Shown here one piece after another: positions 60,594-64,000 of a DNA stretch of 64,000 nt (positions are counted from its first letter, which is position 1; every line of letters starts with the position of its first letter). Position numbers and translations under genes: made by a program. The stretch comes from Clostridium sp. Marseille-P299 (GTDB taxonomy: Bacteria; Bacillota; Clostridia; Lachnospirales; Lachnospiraceae), in assembly GCF_900078195.1 (NCBI RefSeq), contig NZ_FJVE01000007.1, positions 310,001-374,000 on the forward strand, given 5' to 3'. A model generated the notes under the pieces. It ran no database searches. It was given only the letters and a program-made list of their open reading frames with translations, and was not told the DNA's origin.

Positions 60594-61751
60594 ATGTTTA
60601 GTAAAAAAGGTAAAAAGAACGTTAACTACATTTCAGCCAAAGAGTCACGTCGTATTTCACGCGAAAACCGTAAAATAATGAACGAATTCGAGAAGAAAAG
60701 AAATCGTAAGAACGTTCCAAGAGAAGAATATATTACTGAAATGAAAGATAAAAACAATGTTGTTGAGTTTGATGATTTACACACATATTTCTTTACTGAC
60801 ATTGGTACTGTAAAATCCGTTGATGGTGTATCATTTAGTATACCTGTAGGTAAAACAGTAGGTGTTGTTGGTGAATCTGGTTGTGGAAAGTCAGTAACAA
60901 GTCTTTCATTAATGCAATTGGTTCAGCGTCCTCAAGGACAGATTGTTAGTGGTTCTATTCGTTTTAATAACGGAACAGAATGTTATGATATTGCAAAAAC
61001 TCCTACAAAGGAAATGCAAAAACTTCGTGGAAATCAGTTATCTATGATATTCCAAGAGCCAATGACAAGTTTAAATCCGGTATTTCGTATCGGTGCGCAA
61101 ATTGATGAAGTTATTGAACTTCACAACAAGGATAGAAAAGCAGACGAAATTAAAAAGCGTTCTATAGAAATGCTTGAACTTGTCGGAATTGCAAATGCTG
61201 AGGGTGTATATAGCATGTACCCTCATGAACTTTCCGGTGGTATGAGACAGAGAGTTATGATCGCAATGGCACTTGCTTGTAATCCAAAACTTATCATTGC
61301 AGATGAACCTACAACTGCACTTGATGTTACGATTCAAGCACAGATCTTAGACATTTTAAGAAGTCTTAAAGATAAAGTAAATAGTAGTATTATGTTGATT
61401 ACACATGACTTAGGTGTTATTGCAGAAATGGCTGATTACGTAGTTGTTATGTATGCTGGTCGTGTAGTAGAAAAGGGAACCGTACAAGAGATTTTTAGTA
61501 ATCCAAGTCATCCATATACAATAGGATTAATGAATTCTAAGCCAGTTGTTAATAAGCAAGTAGAACGTTTATATAGTATCCCTGGTAAAGTACCAAATCC
61601 TGTTGATATGCCAAATTACTGCTATTTCAAAGATCGTTGTGATCGTTGTATTAAAGCTTGTGAAGGTCAATATCCTGGAGAAATAAAGCTTTCTGACACA
61701 CATGTAGTATCCTGCTATAGATATGCGGCAGAGAATAGTAAGGAGGTATAG
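60594..61751 (+). CDS. Oligopeptide-type ABC ATPase (OppD/DppD), second system
   Basis: 385 residues from the ATG at 60594, behind TAGGTG; this start aligns with the first system's OppD (MFSKKGKKNVNYISAKESRR), while a GTG three codons upstream overlaps the ribosome site. It has the same basic N-terminal extension as its paralogue. Walker [10 protein letters not shown], signature [11 protein letters not shown], Walker [13 protein letters not shown], switch MLITHDLGV. The Cys motif [14 protein letters not shown] carries an extra Cys. It ends two bases before the next gene. Confidence 0.93.
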   Translation: MFSKKGKKNVNYISAKESRRISRENRKIMNEFEKKRNRKNVPREEYITEMKDKNNVVEFDDLHTYFFTDIGTVKSVDGVSFSIPVGKTVGVVGESGCGKSVTSLSLMQLVQRPQGQIVSGSIRFNNGTECYDIAKTPTKEMQKLRGNQLSMIFQEPMTSLNPVFRIGAQIDEVIELHNKDRKADEIKKRSIEMLELVGIANAEGVYSMYPHELSGGMRQRVMIAMALACNPKLIIADEPTTALDVTIQAQILDILRSLKDKVNSSIMLITHDLGVIAEMADYVVVMYAGRVVEKGTVQEIFSNPSHPYTIGLMNSKPVVNKQVERLYSIPGKVPNPVDMPNYCYFKDRCDRCIKACEGQYPGEIKLSDTHVVSCYRYAAENSKEV

Positions 61752-61752
61752 T

Positions 61753-62790
61753 ATGTCAGAGAATAAGAAAAAACATAACGGAATTGAAAACGATTATACT
61801 CCAATTCTACATGACGATAAATATATTCTAGAAATTAACGAATTAAAAAAGTACTACCCAATTAAGGGTGGTGCTTTATCCAAAACTTCTGGTTATGTAA
61901 AAGCTGTGGATGGAGTTAGTTTTAAAATAAAACGTGGTACTACAATGGGACTTGTTGGTGAGTCTGGATGTGGTAAGACTACAGTAGGTAGAACTATTTT
62001 AAGACTTCAAAGTAAATCTGGCGGTCAGGTATTATTCCATGGTAAAGAAGTGCATGATATGAATAAGAAAGAATTACTTTCTATTCGTCCTAAAATGCAA
62101 ATAATTTTCCAGGATCCATATTCTTCTTTATCACCACGTTTACCAATTGGTGAAATTATTGGTGAAGCAGTTAGACAGCATAATATCGTACCAAAAGAAG
62201 AATATGAAGATTATATCGATAGAATTATGTCAGCATGTGGTTTACAGCCTTATCATAAAGAGCGTTATCCACACGAATTTTCTGGTGGTCAAAGACAAAG
62301 AATTTGTATCGCTAGATCTTTAGCATTAAATCCTGAGTTCGTTGTTTGTGATGAGCCAGTATCTGCACTTGACGTTTCTATTCAGGCGCAGATCATTAAC
62401 TTATTAAAAGATTTACAGAAAGAGTTCAATTTAACATACTTGTTTATTTCACATGACCTTTCTGTAGTTGAGCATATTGCTGATACCATTGGTGTTATGT
62501 ATTTAGGAAATATGGTGGAATATGGTGATAAGGTTGATGTATTTAGAGAACCATTACATCCATATACACAAGCATTATTCAGTGCAATACCAATGCCTGA
62601 TCCAAATGCTAAGATGAACCGTATTATTTTAAAGGGAAGCATACCATCCCCTGCAAACCCTCCAGCAGGATGTAAGTTCCATACAAGATGTGGACACTGC
62701 ATGGATATTTGTAAATCAGTAGTACCAACAGATAATGAAGTTAGACCTGGACATTTTGTAAAATGTCACTTATATAATACGAATAAATAA
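61753..62790 (+). CDS. Oligopeptide-type ABC ATPase (OppF/DppF), second system
   Basis: 345 residues from the ATG at 61753, right behind AAGGAGGTATAGT; a longer frame starts inside oppD and is not needed. An extra 20-residue polar N-terminus precedes LEINELKKYYPIKGGALSKT. Walker A GESGCGKTT, Q-loop IIFQDPYSSLSPRLPIG, signature FSGGQRQRICIARSLA, Walker B FVVCDEPVSALD and switch LFISHDLSV. The Cys motif FHTRCGHCMDIC lies near the C-terminus. It completes the second transporter. Confidence 0.93.
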   Translation: MSENKKKHNGIENDYTPILHDDKYILEINELKKYYPIKGGALSKTSGYVKAVDGVSFKIKRGTTMGLVGESGCGKTTVGRTILRLQSKSGGQVLFHGKEVHDMNKKELLSIRPKMQIIFQDPYSSLSPRLPIGEIIGEAVRQHNIVPKEEYEDYIDRIMSACGLQPYHKERYPHEFSGGQRQRICIARSLALNPEFVVCDEPVSALDVSIQAQIINLLKDLQKEFNLTYLFISHDLSVVEHIADTIGVMYLGNMVEYGDKVDVFREPLHPYTQALFSAIPMPDPNAKMNRIILKGSIPSPANPPAGCKFHTRCGHCMDICKSVVPTDNEVRPGHFVKCHLYNTNK

Positions 62791-62871
62791 TGCCAAACAC
62801 ATTCAAACTAGAGAATAGAGTAAAAAGCATTAAATAAGCTCATTCTATAGTTTGAAAGAAGGTGTTATTCT

Positions 62872-63456
62872 ATGAAGAACAAAGAGGTCCCCCCTGGAGA
62901 AGATGCCAATATTATGGAAGGTAACACAAGAGATGATAATATCATATATTCTTATATATCAAATCCTGTGGACAAACCATATATCATTGGCGGAGAGGAA
63001 ATGATAAAAGTTACACCTACCTATCATAATGCAAAGGATTACGATGGTGTATCTTTTGAAGATATGGATATGGAAGAGATGGAAAAGGAACTTTTAACAA
63101 ACTCAAAAGGATACCGAGAAAGTAAGGAAGAATCAAGTATTACTAGAGAAACTACTTATTTTGGGGTGGATGAGAAAGACATGACAAATAATTCGTTAGA
63201 TCGTAATAACTCTAAGGATACTACATTTGATGAGAATCAAAGAGTAGCGGATATGAATGTTGAGGGAATGCCTTGGTATACAAACGAACCAGACGAGGAT
63301 GAACGACTCAAACGTTTACTAGAGCCTACATTAACGAAAAAAGAAACAAGGCATTTAATATTTAATGCCATGTTAGCTGCTTTGTTAGTAGGTAGTGTAT
63401 TTATATTTGGTTTATTTCTTTTTATTTTATTTTGTACTAAGATATGGTTTGTATAA
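62872..63456 (+). CDS. Small C-terminally anchored membrane protein, unknown family (second copy)
   Basis: 194 residues, ATG behind GAAAGAAGGTG. Residues 1-120 are acidic and polar with DGVSFEDMDMEEMEKELLTN. Residues about 123-140 read RVADMNVEGMPWYTNEPDED, matching SIAELNIEGFSWYIP in the gene at 53702. After a short basic stretch (LTKKETRHLIFNAM) comes a single C-terminal hydrophobic segment (LLVGSVFIFGLFLFILFCTK). The central motif A-(E/D)-(L/M)-N-(I/V)-EG-(F/M)-(S/P)-WY is followed by a K/R-rich segment and the anchor in both. The shared motif and operon position suggest a conserved accessory role with the transporter. Confidence 0.68.
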   Translation: MKNKEVPPGEDANIMEGNTRDDNIIYSYISNPVDKPYIIGGEEMIKVTPTYHNAKDYDGVSFEDMDMEEMEKELLTNSKGYRESKEESSITRETTYFGVDEKDMTNNSLDRNNSKDTTFDENQRVADMNVEGMPWYTNEPDEDERLKRLLEPTLTKKETRHLIFNAMLAALLVGSVFIFGLFLFILFCTKIWFV

Positions 63457-63488
63457 AACTAATAGTAGTAAAATTGAATAATGGTATC

Positions 63489-63531
63489 AAAAAAGCATGA
63501 AATGTTGTATTACAATATTTCATGCTTTTTT
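63489..63531. terminator. Terminator after the second operon
   Basis: AAAAAAGCATGAAAT pairs with ATTTCATGCTTTTTT around a 13-nt loop, ending in a T run. Confidence 0.85.
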
Positions 63532-63675
63532 GTTTTTTGAGAAATTCAGGTGTAAAAATCCCTGTGTATTGATGGAAAAGCTATTTGCCTCCATGTTACA
63601 TACATTCATTTTTCTATATAAAGCAGAAAAATCCACCATAAAAAATATATAAAGGGAACATATATTCGATTTTCC

Positions 63676-63704
63676 TTGATTTTAAAAAGAAAAAATGCTA
63701 CAAT
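63676..63704 (+). promoter_or_regulatory. Promoter of the radical SAM gene
   Basis: TTGATT (63676-63681), 17 bp, TACAAT (63699-63704). A palindrome starts four bases after the -10. The rest of the 316-bp gap 63532-63847 is AT-rich without a gene. Confidence 0.65.
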
Positions 63705-63707
63705 ATA

Positions 63708-63723
63708 ACAAACATATGTTTGT
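63708..63723. promoter_or_regulatory. Candidate LexA/DinR box
   Basis: ACAAACATATGTTTGT is a perfect 16-bp palindrome. Its core CAAACATATGTTTG differs from the Gram-positive LexA consensus CGAACRNRYGTTYG at one position. It sits across the transcription start, where LexA would block initiation of the DNA-repair gene. Confidence 0.55.
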
Positions 63724-63847
63724 ATTTTATGCGTTAATTCATACATAATAATAGAAGGTGAATTTTAGAAGACAATAAGCTTTTTGTTAGTTCTTCTATC
63801 AATATAAAAGCAAGCTAAATTTAATTTAAATATTACAGGTGGTTAAT

Positions 63848-64000
63848 ATGGTAATTCAGGAATCCATGAGTATGGAACAAAAACTTTCAATATTAGCAGA
63901 TGCAGCCAAGTATGATGTCGCTTGTACATCTAGTGGCGTTGATCGTGGAGGAAAAGAAGGTAGCATTGGCAGCGCAATTGCAAGTGGTATTTGTCATACT
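63848..64000 (+). CDS. Putative DNA modification/repair radical SAM protein, N-terminal part (cut by window edge)
   Basis: The first 51 codons, ATG behind ACAGGTGG. The sequence KLSILADAAKYDVACTSSGV, DRGGKEGSIGSAIASGICHT matches the start of the family named putative DNA modification/repair radical SAM protein. In that family a CxxxCxxC cluster and a DNA-binding domain follow, which would lie beyond the window. It has its own promoter with a LexA-like operator, which fits a damage-response role. The assignment rests on a short stretch and on memory of the family. Confidence 0.7.
   Translation, partial: MVIQESMSMEQKLSILADAAKYDVACTSSGVDRGGKEGSIGSAIASGICHT

Noticed and set aside
1..64000. CRISPR array or cas genes
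   Set aside because: No regularly spaced repeats with unique spacers were seen; the tandem repeats present are contiguous and no Cas-like proteins occur.

Overview
The window is AT-rich chromosomal DNA with strong AGGAGG-type ribosome binding sites, TTGACA/TATAAT promoters, clostridial CcpA-type cre boxes and gene families typical of anaerobic Firmicutes. The gene set suggests a Lachnospiraceae member close to Lachnoclostridium (Clostridium) phytofermentans. It includes fucose catabolism by isomerase and aldolase, a PPi-dependent phosphofructokinase, paired DegV proteins, KtrAB and large oligopeptide-type binding proteins. The species is an inference from gene content, not a search result.

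Layout. 1-4.1 kb: end of ilvD, then ilvB and a purine permease. 4.2-9.1 kb: an XRE membrane regulator, PPi-phosphofructokinase behind two perfect cre boxes, and two DegV fatty-acid-binding proteins. 9.3-9.5 kb: tRNA-Pro(CGG) and tRNA-Thr(CGT). 9.47-20.40 kb: a 10.9 kb integrative element inserted in the 3' half of tRNA-Thr, bounded by 45-bp direct repeats. It has a tyrosine integrase, CI/Cro-like regulators with paired operators, a replication module, a J-domain protein, its own sigma-70 factor, candidate small RNAs and a probable type III (RNA-protein) toxin-antitoxin locus. It has no capsid, terminase or conjugation genes. 20.43-22.24 kb: an intact IS3-family element that landed in the loop of the displaced tRNA terminator. 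22.4-24.7 kb: an HxlR regulator and two conserved proteins of unknown function.

25.3-33.4 kb: a CNNM/CorC-type membrane protein, PiT phosphate transporter with its DUF47 partner, KtrB/KtrA potassium uptake, a stand-alone FabH, and small or membrane proteins. 33.9-38.9 kb: a BMP-type nucleoside ABC transporter. 39.2-43.4 kb: an AraC regulator divergent from fucI, a remnant of a sugar kinase, fucU and fucA. 43.6-45.2 kb: an ATPase/permease pair of the NitT/TauT type without a binding protein.

45.5-63.5 kb: two tandem, diverged oligopeptide-type ABC operons, each ordered binding protein, permease, permease, ATPase, ATPase, small C-terminally anchored membrane protein. The second operon's OppC-like permease carries an unusual extracytoplasmic domain of four repeats. 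The small last gene of each operon shares a motif I do not recognise from any named family. The window ends in a putative DNA-repair radical SAM gene behind a near-consensus LexA/DinR box.

The points most worth following up are the type III toxin-antitoxin locus and sigma factor on the small element, the repeat-bearing permease with its partner tail protein, and the fuculokinase remnant in the fucose operon.
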